From: Siphonodentalium dalli
Lineage: Eukaryota > Mollusca > Scaphopoda > Gadilida > Siphonodentaliidae
Direction of reading: 5' to 3'
Length of the DNA: 64,000 nt
Assembly: GCA_032622095.1 (NCBI GenBank)
Contig: CP136061.1
Span: forward strand, 40,553,797-40,617,796
Every line of letters begins with the position of its first letter. Within the stretch, counting starts at the first letter, position 1. Below the pieces are notes generated by a model that worked only from the letters and a program-made list of their open reading frames with translations, had not been told where the DNA came from and searched no databases. This document shows, in pieces, positions 11,865-24,024 of this stretch. The translations under genes and the position numbers were made by a program.

Positions 11865-12717
11865 AATCAGATGTACATGTATATAACTTGAATAGATCAT
11901 ATATACACAATAGACCTGAAATAGTAATTGAAAAACATATTGTTAAAAGTATGTTATGGTATGTAGATAACACATTGCTGTGGATAATTAAATGATGCGC
12001 GTCATAATATATTATTAAATTATTATGTGAATAATGCAGATTTCTCTTTTCATTTAGGTTATGTGTCTCAAACAACTAAACAGCTTTGCAGAGACATACA
12101 GCTGAAATATGGTGGAATCTAATCATATTGCTAAGGTATAATATATTTCCAATGTAATAATGATAATGGACCCAATATCAATTTATCACCCAAATTCTAT
12201 ACCAAATGATCTATATCCCCACCAACAAAGTTTAGCAGGGGATAAAGACATGGGTTCCAGACATCTGCCAGTACTCTTGGAAAGGTTGTAAATATACCTT
12301 CAAATAGTTCAATATTGAAACAAAGATTACAGTGACCTTGAACATTTTGACAAGAGGGACAAGTGCGAATTTTAGCACCTGTGAATTAAAAAATGCGAGT
12401 GGAGACGGGTGCGAGAGCAATCGCTCCTGTCTCCTTTCCACATACATGTATATAACTAAAGGAGGCTTTACAAAATTGGAACCAGATCAAATTATCTCAC
12501 ACTAACAATTTGGAAATGAATATTATTTGAGTCGCTAAGCCAATGTATGTTGTACGCCATGTCAAATTTAATTCCCATATAATTTCCCGCGATGTGCAGG
12601 GGGTGGAGGGTGGGTAATTTTTTTCACAGACACATATTGATACTTTTTTTACCTTTGGTACCCAGGTCCCACTGATCCACCTCTTGACCCAGATTTCTTT
12701 TCCGTTTTAGTATTTTT
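11865..12717. other. AT-rich non-coding stretch
   Basis: I find no exon, RNA gene or named repeat here. Open frames in this stretch lack any motif. Confidence 0.5.
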
Positions 12718-13817
12718 AACTCAACTTTACTTTGTAAAGTTTGAGCTATTGCTATGGCTTGGTATCCATCATCCGTTTGTGTGTGCGTGTGTGAGGCATC
12801 AACAATACAGTCTACAGGTCGTACCTTTGGTCGGATCATTATGAAATTTGTCATAGCTGTTGACATTGACATGTAGATGGGAACGAGTCATTTTGGGGTC
12901 ATTCTGAAAGAAAATATGGCCGCCAGTGGCCATCTTGGATTTAAAAATTCAATCCATTAGCACGTGCTACAGGTCGTACTGTTTATCTGATCATCATGAA
13001 ATTTGTCATGGATGTTAATACTGACATGTAGATGGGAACAAGTCATTTTGGGGTCATTCGGCAAAAAAACATGGCCTCCAGTGGCCATCTTGGATTTCAA
13101 AAAATTCAATCATTAGCATGGGCTACAGGCCATACTGTTTGTCTGATCATCATGAAATTTGTCATGGATGTTAATATTGACATGCAGATGGGAACGGGTC
13201 ATTAGCACGGGCTACAGACCAATACTGACTTGCAGATTGGAACAAGTCATTTTGGGGTCAATCGGCAAGAAAACATGGCCACCAGCAGCCATCTTGGATT
13301 TTACTCTTTGCATGACTAAATCCTTTGGCACAGGCGGCAGTTTGTACCTTTGGTCAGATCAGTATGAAATTTGTCATGAATATTAATAATGACATGTAAA
13401 TGGGAACGAGTCATTTTGGAGTCATTCAGCCATAAAACATAAAACATTCTTTGCATGACTAAATCCTTTGGTACGGGCTACAGGTCGTACCTTTGGTTGG
13501 ATCATCATGAAATTTGTCACCCTACAGTCCACTTCCCTCATCCAATCATCACCAAACTTCATATTAATCTTGATTTTAATCTACTAGATGGAACTTCCAT
13601 CATATAAGCTATCAAATGATTTTGAATTTCATTGGAAAACATAGCCATCAGCAACCATCTTGGGTTTTACTTTATATATACATGTACATGTATCTCTTCA
13701 TGTAATCTAGTATTACTTAGACCTTTCAATTTTCCGCATTCCCAATCGTTCCATTGACTGTAACACGTGAAACTATTCCCTTTCCAAAGTGAGCTACAAT
13801 GTCATTGACACTTTCAT
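12718..13817 (+). mobile_element. Helentron-like (HINE) element, copy 2
   Basis: It starts AACTCAACTTTACTTTGTAA and has about five to six core monomers of ~156 bp (for example from 12990 to 13146). It ends with AGCTACAATGTC, ATTGACAC and TTTCAT, in a run of T residues. One monomer contains GGAACGGGTCATTAGCACGG, where most of a unit has been deleted. Non-coding. It has the same ends as the copies at 8403, 33355 (3' part) and 61021. Confidence 0.7.
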
Positions 13818-13925
13818 TTTTTTTTTCATTTTTCAACACCCACTCGTGAACCCCCCCCCCCCCATGATATCAAAAACTTTAGGAAGAAATAACACATATA
13901 TATATTTCAGTTCATTCTGTGTTAA

Positions 13926-14307
13926 CCCTTTACCCAACAAACCGGCCAAAACCGGCCGAATAAAGCTTCAACAGCCTAAAATATCTTCGGTCTGTCTCAA
14001 TAGAACCATACAAATATGGATATCATTGGAACCGGCTCCTTGACCACATTGTGATAGTTACAGTTATACCCTGTGCCAATGCATTCTCTTATATATGCGA
14101 GTCGACCATAGGTCGCCTCGCATATATAAGAGAATGCATTGGCCTAAAAAAAATCTTTTTTTTACACTTTTTCTTACATTCTTTAACAATTTTATAATTT
14201 TTAATGTGTTAAGCCAATGCATTCTCTTATATATGCGAGGCGACCTATGGTCGACTCGCATATATAAGAGAATGCATTGGCACAGGGCCCTTCTGTTGGG
14301 TAAAGGG
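13926..14307. mobile_element. piggyBac-type MITE, copy 1
   Basis: The ends are CCCTTTACCCAACA and TGTTGGGTAAAGGG, each flanked by TTAA (13922-13925 and 14308-14311). The TTAA target with CCC...GGG ends is the signature of the piggyBac superfamily. The interior holds two 67-bp hairpins (14076-14142 and 14214-14280) that are inverted versions of each other. There is no transposase, so movement would have needed one in trans. Confidence 0.9.
14076..14142. repeat. 67-bp hairpin module in the piggyBac MITE
   Basis: The 32-bp arms start CCAATGCATTCTCTTATATA and close on a 3-bp loop (ATA). The same module recurs at 14214-14280, 15340-15406 and 15487-15553, and in decayed form at 33307-33363. In RNA or single-stranded DNA it would fold into a near-perfect stem. 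Confidence 0.85.
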
Positions 14308-14311
14308 TTAA

Positions 14312-15185
14312 CTAACGTAATCTCTAGTGACTATGAAATAATACAAGACCAAAGAGGTGGAATCCATACAATTTTTATATATCACCATATTGTCTGTTGT
14401 AGGAATGGGAAGCTCAAATTACATGTATGTTGCACTTGCTGCGCAGCCTATGTTTAGTGTTTCAACTTGTTTGCATCACAACGTTAATGACTGTTGAATT
14501 GTAATGGCTCTTGTCAGTGTGTCCACTTGTTTGTATCATGTTAATAACTGTTGAATTGTAATAGCTTTTGTCAGGTGCAAGTGCTTGTTATTATTTGTAT
14601 TTTCGGAGTAAATAAGTGATTGACAAATATCTGCATGTATGTGCGTATTGGATAGTCTGCATCAAGACATATGAGTAACATAGAAGCCTAAAGACATTAT
14701 AGAGTTGTCACCCACTGTCGAGGGAGATATTGAGATTTGTCACCTGCTCGAAAACAGAATGTTCTCGAGTGGGTGACAAATCTCAATATCTCCCGAGAAG
14801 GACAACAACTGTTTTGTTGTCCGATTACTAAAGAAAAAATCCTTGCCATTCACATATGTTGCACTAAGTCGTGCTTTCTTTTGCATTTATGTATATTTTC
14901 ATTAACTTTGTATCATCCTATAGGATTTCTGTTCCATAAAAGATAATCAAGCCATTACGTGTTCGATAATCACCGTTTATAACTTTATTTACCATAATTT
15001 TGGTGGTTAAATCGTCAGTATAGCATTATATAGGCCCATGCAGTGTAAACCAATAAGCCATATAAATATGTTATATCCCCTTCTGCAATTTGGCATATTG
15101 AATGTCATCTTGTGCACGGAATTTACTCGCGATGTTCATTTCATTACGATCTTACCCGAAAGCTATTGGGAAGTTGTCGATTTCA
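14312..15185. other. Non-coding stretch between two piggyBac MITEs
   Basis: No gene is supported. It contains a compact inverted repeat at 14722-14794. A diverged pair of words at 14485-14570 (GTTAATGACTGTTGAATTGTAATGGCT and its near-copy) indicates a short tandem duplication. Confidence 0.5.
14722..14794. repeat. Hairpin with 23-bp perfect arms
   Basis: The arms are 14722-14744 (GGGAGATATTGAGATTTGTC plus ACC) and its exact complement at 14772-14794. Flanking GTCACCCAC and GTGGGTGAC words are interlaced with the arms. It could be a remnant of a small foldback element. Confidence 0.65.
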
Positions 15186-15189
15186 TTAA

Positions 15190-15580
15190 CCCTTTACCCA
15201 ACAAACCGGCCAAAAACGGGCAAATAAAGCTGCAACAGCCTAAATTATCTTGGGTCTGTCTCAATAAAACCATACAAATATGGATATCATTGGAACCGGC
15301 TCATTGACCACATTGTGATGGTTACAGTTATGCCCTGTGCCAATGCATTCTCTTATATATGCGAGTCGACCATAGGTCGCCTCGCATTTATAAGAGAATG
15401 CATTGGCCTAAAAAAATCTTTTTTTAACACTTTTTACCATTTTTTCTTACATTCTTTAACAATTTTATAATTTTTAATGTGTTAAGCCAATGCATTCTCT
15501 TATATATGCGAGGCGACCTATGGTCGACTCGCATATATAAGAGAATGCATTGGCACAGGGCCGTTCTGTTGGGTAAAGGG
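15190..15580. mobile_element. piggyBac-type MITE, copy 2
   Basis: Same ends as copy 1 (CCCTTTACCCAACA and TGTTGGGTAAAGGG) with TTAA on both sides (15186-15189 and 15581-15584). Two 67-bp hairpins are at 15340-15406 and 15487-15553. It differs from copy 1 by scattered substitutions and a small insertion in the T-rich middle. Confidence 0.9.
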
Positions 15581-16416
15581 TTAATGTATATTCATATGTA
15601 TCAATACTTCCAAGTACATCGCGATCCCCAAACAAAATACTTCTATGATCACATTGCAGACACCGTGGAGAGGTCTGATATGAGGTATAAGCGTACAGGA
15701 TCATTCTTTCGTGACAAACATGTATTATGTTGTCTACCAGCAAGAATTTATAACCAACCGACCTCAAGGGTTCGATTCGTTCAATCTTGCACCAAAATGT
15801 TGACATGAAGATATTGAATTACCCAGATGTTTTGATGTAAACAAAAGTGTCTGATAAAAGTATCAACTTTAAAGTTTGAGTAATACTGTTCAGTAAATAT
15901 ATGCAAATTAGCAAACACCACAACTGGTGTTTTAATGTCTCTCAACTCAGCAGGCAACAGTGTGATTTGTCGCCCGGCACGTGACAGGACTTGGGCCATT
16001 CAAAATGGTTTAAATTAGGGAGGAGGTTAACAATGATTCTTGTCTAATATTAGAAAGTTCACCAATTACCGTCCTGTTGGATCATGTTGACCACTCACCC
16101 CCTCATACATGCTCACAAATTTAGTTTTTGCCCCCCCCCCCTTTCGTGCTATGCTTGGGAATATTCATTCAGGCATGGATAAGATCATGATAATCTGGGA
16201 TTTATTAGCCATTTCTTTACTAAATAGATTACATTGGATTGGCCTATTATTCATTTAGAGGGATATTCATGTAATATATGAGCCGACGACAGACAGATGA
16301 AAATCTAATACTAGTTCAGAAGGATATTATTTTGTACAAAATATTCAAATAATAAGTTCAACAAATGACCTTTGGGTGTTTTTTTAACTTAATATCTGAA
16401 AGTCAAAAAGTATTTA
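15581..16416. other. Non-coding stretch
   Basis: No exon, RNA gene or transposon end recognised. A short poly-C run lies near 16131-16141. A B-box-like word GGTTCGATTC at 15770 has no matching A box, so I do not call a tRNA. Confidence 0.5.
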
Positions 16417-16424
16417 GTAAAGGA

Positions 16425-16865
16425 CAAGCCTGCAAATAGCGTGTTATTTGCAGAATGAGGTACCCAGAGGGTGAATTTAGTGACGCTATCCCGCACAGCG
16501 GGCTAGCTTCACTAAATTCGCCCTCTGAGAACCTCATTCTGCTTAGGCCCTCAACTGCTATGGTAGACCTAGGATCAGATTGAAGTTTCCCAGTTGAAGT
16601 TGGTGATGTTCACCCATTGGGTACCTCGATTATGCATTTTTCTGCTGCAAATTTGGGGGATATAGAACTTCCCAGAAGGGAAAAAGTAACTAAAAACAAT
16701 GTTAATTTGAGACTATAGATACTTCCCAGAAGATGAGGCATAAGCAGAATGAGGTCTCCAGAGGGTGAATTTGGTGATGCTAGCCCACTATGCGGGATAG
16801 CATCACTAAATTCACCCTCTGGGGACCTCATTCTGCAAATGACAGACACACTATTTGCAGGCTTG
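16425..16865. mobile_element. GAATGAGG-family MITE, full-length with 8-bp TSD
   Basis: This is the best copy for defining the family. It begins CAAGCCTGCAAATAG and ends CTATTTGCAGGCTTG, and each end is followed by a hairpin made of the GAATGAGG...GGGTGAATTT block. A perfect 8-bp duplication GTAAAGGA flanks it (16417-16424 and 16866-16873). The 8-bp duplication and CA...TG ends suggest the hAT superfamily, though the TIR sequence differs from the other hAT elements here. Non-coding. Confidence 0.9.
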
Positions 16866-16873
16866 GTAAAGGA

Positions 16874-17437
16874 AGGGTTAAGCATGAATGAGCGCAGTTA
16901 GTATACAAATCGCTGATCGTAGTAACTCGTAATCTGAATGTGACTGGCAAATCAATGTTGTACACGACTCACACGAGGCACCTAATACAAAGACAGAACT
17001 GCACAGCATGTGAATGTGTTGAATGTTATTGTTGTTATTATTATTATTGCACTGTTACAATGTGAGTCGTCCGAAATAAATATTGACTCTACACGGAACG
17101 AAACAATCAATTTAACCTCGACTACAATCATTGTTAAGCAGTAATATGTGATTTTACATTCAAAGTATTCACATAAACCGTGACCTCTGTGTACCGATTA
17201 AAAACAAAATTGAAGGTAACGCTGACGGTATTCAAATACTTACCGATTATAATCGGTATAAAAAGATGTCGGCCAGCACTACCTAAAAGCGAATTGCGCA
17301 GGATGGAAATTTTCCTGAAAATAAAAAAAATGTGCATGCACTTTTATTTGGAACATGAGACTAGGTTTATATTGTACAGGCTGCCAGTATTTTAGTGTTA
17401 TTTTCAGTAATGTAATGACAGGGATATTATTTTGCAG
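16874..17437. other. Upstream intron or flank of the first exon seen
   Basis: No further exon is recognisable here. The 3' end supplies the splice acceptor (TTATTTTGCAG) used by the exon at 17438. Helicase-coding exons expected upstream in an RTEL1 gene were looked for and not found in 11.4-17.4 kb. Confidence 0.5.
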
Positions 17438-17582
17438 GTTAAGGATATGCTCGATATCGCCTCATATCGGAGGTTTTCAACGATGCTCAGTGATTACAAA
17501 AGAGATGATAATTTCAAGCAGCTTGCATCGGTTCTCGCTGATCTGTATATTGACAACCCACGCCATCATTGTCTATTCAGAG
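17438..17582 (+). CDS. RTEL1: Exon: harmonin-like domain of RTEL1 type, first part
   Basis: The exon is 145 bp, preceded by TTTTGCAG and followed by GTGAGT; it starts in phase 0 and ends in phase 1. The 48 codons begin VKDMLDIASYRRFSTMLSDY and continue KRDDNFKQLASVLADLY to CLFR. An S-Y-x2-F...Y-K-x-D-D-x-F pattern followed by a hydrophobic helix is what I know from the harmonin-homology domains in the C-terminal third of RTEL1, a DNA helicase that takes apart D-loops and telomeric T-loops. The next exon completes the domain in phase. The helicase part is not in this window. Assignment rests on recognised pattern only. Another harmonin-fold protein is possible. Confidence 0.68.
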
Positions 17583-18709
17583 GTGAGTATATCGTTTTTC
17601 TTTTTATATGTCTGGTATGGAGGTTTCCATTAGGACTGCTTTCAAAAAGTTCCCAATTACATGCTTTGCTACGTTTTCTTATGGTACGCTCATTTCAAAA
17701 ACAGGATGTATTGTTTTGGTGACTGTCCAATAGTGTCCATCTGTTAATTTTTCATGGATGGATGTTAACTTTAGCTCTACTGAACTAATAGGAATGAAAT
17801 TTAGCCATGTATGTTCACTACAGCAAAATGCAGGCCAAATTCGATTTTGGGGTCAGGTCGCCAATTTTTACCACAATTTCGGCCATTTGTTGAAATTTGG
17901 GCTCAATTTTAATTTCCGAATGATAACTTTTGTTGATGATGACTTAATGGAATGATATTTGATATGCAGGTTCAAAACCATAAATACATGCAGGTCATAT
18001 TTAGCTCATCACATGTGTTCTACCTTTCGTCATCACTTCTTGTTATACCCCCCGCAACGAGTTGTGGGCGGTATACTGGTATCAGCTTGTCCGTCTGTCC
18101 GTCCGTGCTTACATCTGACGTTTATGTGGCCAATTTAAGAAAAATGGATAGTTGGGTGGCTGATTTCCATTACGTGGCTAGCCACATAACAGAGTTGAGA
18201 TCAACCCTCTAAAATGATCTATTTCGCCCTTTCAGCATATTTAATTTTTTGGTCACTAAATGTAATAGTTGGAAAGAAAAAGTCCATAGAATTAGACATC
18301 CATGATCTGTCAATAGGAGGTGTTCGGACAGTTATGTGGCTAGCCACCCAATCACGGACCTGTAATTTTCTCCTATTCAACTGTCCTACATGTAGTGGCT
18401 GTTTCCAAGTTTTTGGGTTTCAATCATCTACTTCTGCTATAATTCCTACACTCAACAATTTTTTTTTTATGTTTGTCAGTGAAAAGTAGCCATTTCCTTG
18501 CACCTAAGACATGAAGTAGGAACATTGAAGTTACGTGCATAAAGTAAATTGAAACAGCACAAATTAATTAGTTATTAATTTAGTATTTCCATCATCACCG
18601 TTCAGCGCTAAACCGTATTAAAGGTCAAGGATATCAGAATGCGAACCGGATTTCGTACCGTCTGTTTGTCGTACCGATATTTTGAAGCATAGTTGGTAAC
18701 CAAGATTAA

Positions 18710-18965
18710 AGTCCCCTTGCTACGCTGGTTTGACCTCGGTCACCACGGGCATTTTCATAATTAAATCTAACATTTTTTTTATTTTAAGTGTTTTGTCAGT
18801 TACAATTCATTCTGGCTTGATCCAGCAATTCATAATTGAAAATCCTTGGACAGTTTCTCAGAATAATGCAGAATGAATTATAACTGACAAAAATAAAAAC
18901 AAATAGTAATTTCTTCACATTTTGTGTTTGTGATGGCAGCGATCAGGCCAGCGTAGCAGGGGACT
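18710..18965. mobile_element. MITE with AGTCCCCTTGCTACGCTGG ends
   Basis: The left end AGTCCCCTTGCTACGCTGG is mirrored by CCAGCGTAGCAGGGGACT at the right. An inner inverted pair (TTTTGTCAGTTACAATTCATTC and its near complement ending GACAAAAA) gives a second stem. No clear target duplication. Non-coding. Confidence 0.7.
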
Positions 18966-19179
18966 GGACTCTGCCTTGCAATTTGAGTTGGTACATGTAG
19001 CCATGCATGGTGGTAGGGAATATTCCTGAGAAGAACAAAACTATTTTTCATCAAATACTGTTATTCATGTTTGCCCAACATATTGAATCAAAAAATGAAA
19101 ATTAACTAAACTTGTACTCGTTTACAGTACTAGTATGTTAATCTTAAACTACAACAGTACACTGTCAACATTTTTTTTT

Positions 19180-19549
19180 TAGAAATCAATCTTCCGATCA
19201 GTTAAGCTCTCAAACTTATCAATAATGATGTTCTGTTCAGCATCTCGAAACTTCCCATCAGACGAAATGTGTCTTGAAATTCTCATAAGTCCCTCCAGCG
19301 ATTTTGACTTGAGGCGAGTTCGTGTGTCCGACTGAACAGCCTCTCCACTGATGATGTGCTTGCTGGAATTATGCATGTCATCTGAAGGAGTTTGATACAC
19401 CGTGGAAAGGAATCAAGCAGATTACTCCTCGTCACGTGAACCGAGTGCGTGGGCAGTTTTCTTTGTCGGCAACGGTCCCTTTGATGTGACAATTGGTTTG
19501 TCGTTGACTTATGCCGACCAAGCATTGCGATAGAGGACTGTGTAGACAA
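19180..19549 (-). pseudogene. hAT transposase, C-terminal dimerisation fragment
   Basis: In one minus-strand frame the words IIPASTSSVERLFSRTHE are the conserved start of the hAT C-terminal dimerisation domain (P-A-S-x3-V/S-E-R-x-F-S). In a second frame the sequence continues TRTRLKSKSLEGLMRISRH, the expected downstream part (R-x-R-L...LxxLMxI). The two pieces are separated by a frameshift near 19330, and the rest of the transposase is missing. It is a dead remnant within the intron, and its element ends are not identified. Confidence 0.72.
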
Positions 19550-19780
19550 CTGTTCATGGGTGGCCCGTGCAACTGATTACGTATCATTTAGGCACCAAAT
19601 GCACCTGTTAATCATCCAGTATCGGTCGCCCAATTCCCGGGAAAAGGGGATTGAGCTCGCCGGGTCATTATTGGGGAGGGGAATGAGGCCGCTTGACGGC
19701 CGGCCTGTCATAGTAGCGGAAACCCTGAGTCTTAATATAATGCCTTGTAGAGAGTACTACTATTTGATTCCATACTACAG

Positions 19781-19891
19781 ATTTCCACCAGTTTGTGAGA
19801 ATCAAAGATCAGGCTGAGTTTGGAAAACTTTGTGAAGAGCTGACAGGGGAGGGCTGTCGTTCTGTTCCAAAGCGGTCATGTAATTACATAG
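19781..19891 (+). CDS. RTEL1: Exon: harmonin-like domain, second part
   Basis: This 111-bp exon follows CATACTACAG and precedes GTGAGA. It enters in phase 1 and leaves in phase 1, so it joins the exon at 17438 without a frame break. The junction codon is GAT (Asp), giving LFR-DFHQFVRIKDQAEF-GKLCEELTG and then GCRSVPKRSCNYI. The F-x2-FVR...F-x2-C-x2-LTG stretch is the expected last helix of an RTEL1-type harmonin-like domain. The domain is thus split over two exons with a 2.2 kb intron. The residues after LTG look like the start of a disordered linker. RTEL1 identity is a family-level inference. Confidence 0.7.
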
Positions 19892-19932
19892 GTGAGAGAT
19901 TATATTAAAATGAATAACATTGTTCAGGTGTC

Positions 19933-20318
19933 CAAGTCTGGATATAGTGTGTCTGACATCTGCAGAATGAGGTCCCCAGAGGGTGAATTAGTGATGCTAT
20001 CCCACATAGTGTGCTACCATCTCCAAATTCACCCTCTGGGGACCTCATTCTGCTTAGGACTCATCTTTTGGGAAGTATCTGTAGTCTCAAATTAACATTG
20101 TTTTTATTTACTGTTTCCCTTCTGTTCAGTATCTATATCCCTTAATTTGTAGAACACAAAATGCATAATCGAGGTGACTAATATGTGAACATCACCAAGC
20201 GGAATGAGGTTCCCGGAGGGTGAATTTGGTGATGCTAACCCCTGTGCTGGATAGCATAGCTAAATTCACCCTCTGGGGAACTCATTATGCAAATGTCAGG
20301 CACACTATATCCAGGCTT
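19933..20318. mobile_element. GAATGAGG-family MITE, copy in intron
   Basis: It begins CAAGTCTGGATATAGTGTG and ends CACACTATATCCAGGCTT, with a GAATGAGG hairpin near each end. The interior matches the copy at 16425 (TGGGAAGTATCTGTAGTCTC and TAACATTGTTTTTA, in opposite order of strands). No target duplication is evident. Confidence 0.78.
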
Positions 20319-21995
20319 ACGGGTTTTTAATTAAACCTGGTAACTGCTTGATTTTATCACATTCTGAGGATGGAAATATGTTGACCATTACATGAAATAC
20401 TAATATACAGACTCTATATATAAAGTCCTGAAAAACGTAATGAAGTGACTGGAAGTGACAGACATTCATTAGACACACACTCTTGATAATTATCATACCT
20501 GAATAAATATTTACTTTTTAACTCGTTTCACTCCAACAAACTTAAATGATGATTTATTGAATAGCAACTACGAATTGTCGAAACAAAGTGATTAATCTTT
20601 GAAGACAGGATAATGTTATTTGCTTCAGACATTGTGTGCACAGAATAATATAATATTGTTATCATGATATCATAATCACATAGAGGCCTGTAATACTAGA
20701 CATGTACATGTATCATACTATGAAACTATCAACTTTTGCAATATATATTCCTTTGTATTGATGCATGACCAACCTTTTCAAAAGCCAATAGAATCGAATA
20801 TGTACTTTAATTTGGGTGGGAGGGTGGGCCAACCATGCACTTTAGAATCTTTGTTCCCTTTGAAGCTCACGCTAGAACAATCGAGAAACTCATGCTGAAT
20901 CTACTCAATAGCAATCAACACTTCTCACACGCGAACTTCTGTCACCAATCGCTCAGATATGCACCATCGATTTAACCCTTGTCGATCCGATATTTCTATA
21001 AGTCATATGGCAATTTCCATAAGAATGAGAATTTGTTCACTTACATTGAAGCAATGAACACTCACACTGATCGAGTCAGTGCCTAAATCTGATATATCTA
21101 CAGCACCAGGTCAGGTCAGGTCACTAACTTCATTTCAATCTTCTAAATACCCATTATTATATAAATAAATTTGACTTAATGTTTATATGCGGTACCTTAC
21201 TCGTATTAAAATTGAAGAATTTCTATTTTTTGCTCATTTCTGAATTCGCGCACTTCGAATTCACGCAGCCAGCTGCACAAATTCAAAACTGACGAACATA
21301 TTTTTCGTAAAAGTCTTAGTTTCAGTTTATAATTATCCCTGAAGATAAAATGTGTTTATCAACGATTGTCTCGAAGAAAATTTTCTTTGAAAAGAACACA
21401 ACAGTTATACTGCGTAATAATTTTGTTGTGAAGAAGGGTGCTAAATAAGCATTCTGATATTTAATAAAGATGTATGGACATCATGGAATTGAACTCGTAA
21501 GAGGCAAAAACACAACCACGTATCTATAGAGGTTGCTGTTTCGGGTATTTTAAATGTATAACATAACGAGATCTAACCACATAACATGTAAATATGATTA
21601 ATGGCATTGATATTGATTGGTTGCCCATATGTAAATACATGTATAAGTGTTTATTATTTAATATAAAATACCCCTCTTATTTTCCCTATTGTTTGGTATA
21701 AACTTATGAATGATACTATTTTTCACTCAGTTTTAAATTCGCGCACCAATTGGTGCTCGAAAAATAGAAGTGCGCGAATTTATATACCAGTATTAACGGT
21801 ATCTAATTTCAGTCACATCACTGACTCATATTTGTTATTTTTATACTCAGGAATTGTCAATCTGAAATCCTTTCACTTGTTAATTTTCCAGATTTTTTTA
21901 TTGAAGAACAAATTCTAGCTTCTAGAGGACGATCCAAAAGGTATGTAAAATAAGAACATCTCTTTGTCAGCTAATGAAGTAACATCATACCAATT

Positions 21996-22209
21996 CAAGC
22001 CTTGAAATAGGGTGCCTGTCATTTGCAGAATGAGGTCCCCAGAGGGTGAATTTAGTGATGCTAGCCCTATATTCTGCTGAGGTGTAAGCAGAGTGAGGTC
22101 ACCAGAGGGTGAATTTGGTGATGCTAGCCCGCTATGCGGGGCAGCATCACTAAATTCACCCTCTGGGGACCTCATTCTGCAAATGACAGACACCCTATTT
22201 CAAGGCTTG
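21996..22209. mobile_element. GAATGAGG-family MITE, short copy
   Basis: The ends are CAAGCCTTGAAATAGGGTG and CACCCTATTTCAAGGCTTG, with inner GAATGAGG blocks. It is an internally deleted relative of the copy at 7796. Flanks CATACCAA and CATACCAT look like an imperfect 8-bp duplication offset by two bases at the left. Confidence 0.8.
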
Positions 22210-23380
22210 CATACCATCAAACCAGTCTCGTTAAAACTAGACCAAGATTTAACTACAGTCTGCACCTCAGTCTAGAGACTCCAGTACTTAAATTGATTGC
22301 AGAAATTAACGGGGAATCCCCAGCTTGTGAAAGTGAAAGCTCATTTATATTCATGTTTCAAAATAAGGCACTGTTTACTGTTTTGATTGACGTCAACAAT
22401 GCCCACATGTGTTAATAACAATGGCCATAACCCATTGGCAGAATAGCCAAAACATCTTTTCTGTGGATAAACAAGCTTCATTGAATATTATCTTGTTCTG
22501 GTTTCAATGAATCAATGCCTATTTTATGCAATACGTTCTTAATTGCAACATCGAGAATTTTGATTTTGTCAAATTCAACAATCACGTCCTCGCTTTCTCC
22601 ATCACTTCCACTTTCTGTAATACTAATACTTATTTTAGCAACATTGGGCTAAGTGATAAAGTGTGAAAATTATTGGTTTTGCATGAAGCTATTGATTGGT
22701 CGAGCAATGCATTCTTCAATGCGCAAGTAATTTTGTTGGCACATTCCCTAGACCGTAATTTGATTGAAATGAACATGGTCTAGTTTTAGCAATTAGTCTG
22801 CTTCAAAATCATTCTAGTGAACCAATGAGGCTAATCCTCAGAACATACAAGAAACCTTCATTAGATTCAGGAAGGTAATATATCTCCTATACAAATTGAG
22901 GAGGGCATTCTTTTGCCATTCTGGATTTTTATATGCCAGACTGAAAAAATGGTTGTATTATGTAATCAATCTGTCTACCCGTGTGTCGTGGCGTCCGTCC
23001 GTTAAAGACATATTATGGACTTGTTCAGGTGCATGAAATTGACAAGTTAGTATTCAGGCGCTATGCCAGCTGGCGGAATGTGAAATTCTACTAATATCGC
23101 CGTAAATCTGAAGCAAATCGACCGTACTACTCCATAGAAATCATCATCTGAAATATGGTCAATTGTAAATATTTACTTCGCGATTCGGGACGCAACTATC
23201 GGCGATAAACAAATGAAAATGATTTCCCCATCGAGAGTCACTGAATTTAATTGATATATAAACACCGGAGTGTTTCACATCACTATATTGGTTTTTGACC
23301 AATAACTGGATAAATATTGAGTAATATTGAAACTGAGAGCTGCCTGCACATTTATATTCCTTTTAGTTGTCATAATTTGT

Positions 23381-23860
23381 CTTTAACACTTTCTAAACTA
23401 AATACTCATTGACGTAGTAGTTCCATTCCCTTAGGAAATGTTCAGATAATAAGTTTAACCCTTCCTATACTAAATACTCATTGGCGAGTAGTTCCCTTAG
23501 GAAATGTTCAGATAATAAGTTTAACCCTTTCTATACTAAATACTCATTGGCGAGTAGTTCCCTTATGGAATGTTCAGATAATAAGTTTAACCCTTTCTAT
23601 ACTAAATACTCATTGACGCAGTAGTTCCCTTATGGAATGTTCAGATAACAAGTTTAACCCTTTCTATACTAAATACTCATTGGCGAGTAGTTCCCTTAGG
23701 GAATGTTCAGATAATAAGTTTAACCCTTTCTATACTAAATACTCATTGACACAGTAGTTCCCTTAGGGAGTGTTCAGATAATAAGTTTAACCCTTTCTAT
23801 ACTAAATACTAATTGACGTAGTAATTCCCTCAAGATATACTCCTATAATAAGTTCAACAA
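23381..23860 (+). repeat. ~66-bp minisatellite, array 1 (about 7 units)
   Basis: The unit reads about TTTAACCCTTTCTATACTAA then ATACTCATTGGCGAGTAGTT, CCCTTAGGGAATGTTCAGAT and AATAAG. The spacing between successive TGTTCAG words is 66 bp (23505 to 23571). The array is followed at 23875-23915 by inverted words (GTTGAACATATCATCTGAAC, ACCAATGA), i.e. a reversed partial unit. The same repeat forms a larger array at 30330-32325. Confidence 0.85.
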
Positions 23861-24024
23861 ACGGTCATAGTCTGTTTGTTGAACATATCATCTGAACATT
23901 ACTTACCAATGAATACGAATTTGTCTGTATTATCATTTTGGCTTTTGGCTTTGCTTATGTCTCCCCTCCTATATTACTTATTAGTTAAATATTTTTCTTA
24001 CACGGAATGTCTCACAATTTTTTA

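Larger units (their letters stand above)
17583..19780 (+). other. Intron with repeat fragments
   Basis: The GT-AG intron holds repeat debris: a GATGATAACTTT-type fragment around 17750-17960, an ATACCCCC...GGCGGTATAC mollusc-type fragment with CCGTCTGTCCGTCCGT near 18040-18110, a MITE (18710-18965) and a broken hAT transposase (19180-19549). The word GTGGCTAGCCAC(A/C) recurs around 18170-18350. Confidence 0.6.

Noticed and set aside
15760-15790. tRNA gene
   Set aside because: Only a B-box-like GGTTCGATTC is present. No A box or cloverleaf arms could be paired around it.
11371-17437. Helicase exons of an upstream RTEL1 gene
   Set aside because: I looked for splice-bounded frames with helicase motifs and saw none. 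They may lie left of the window or the gene may not be RTEL1.
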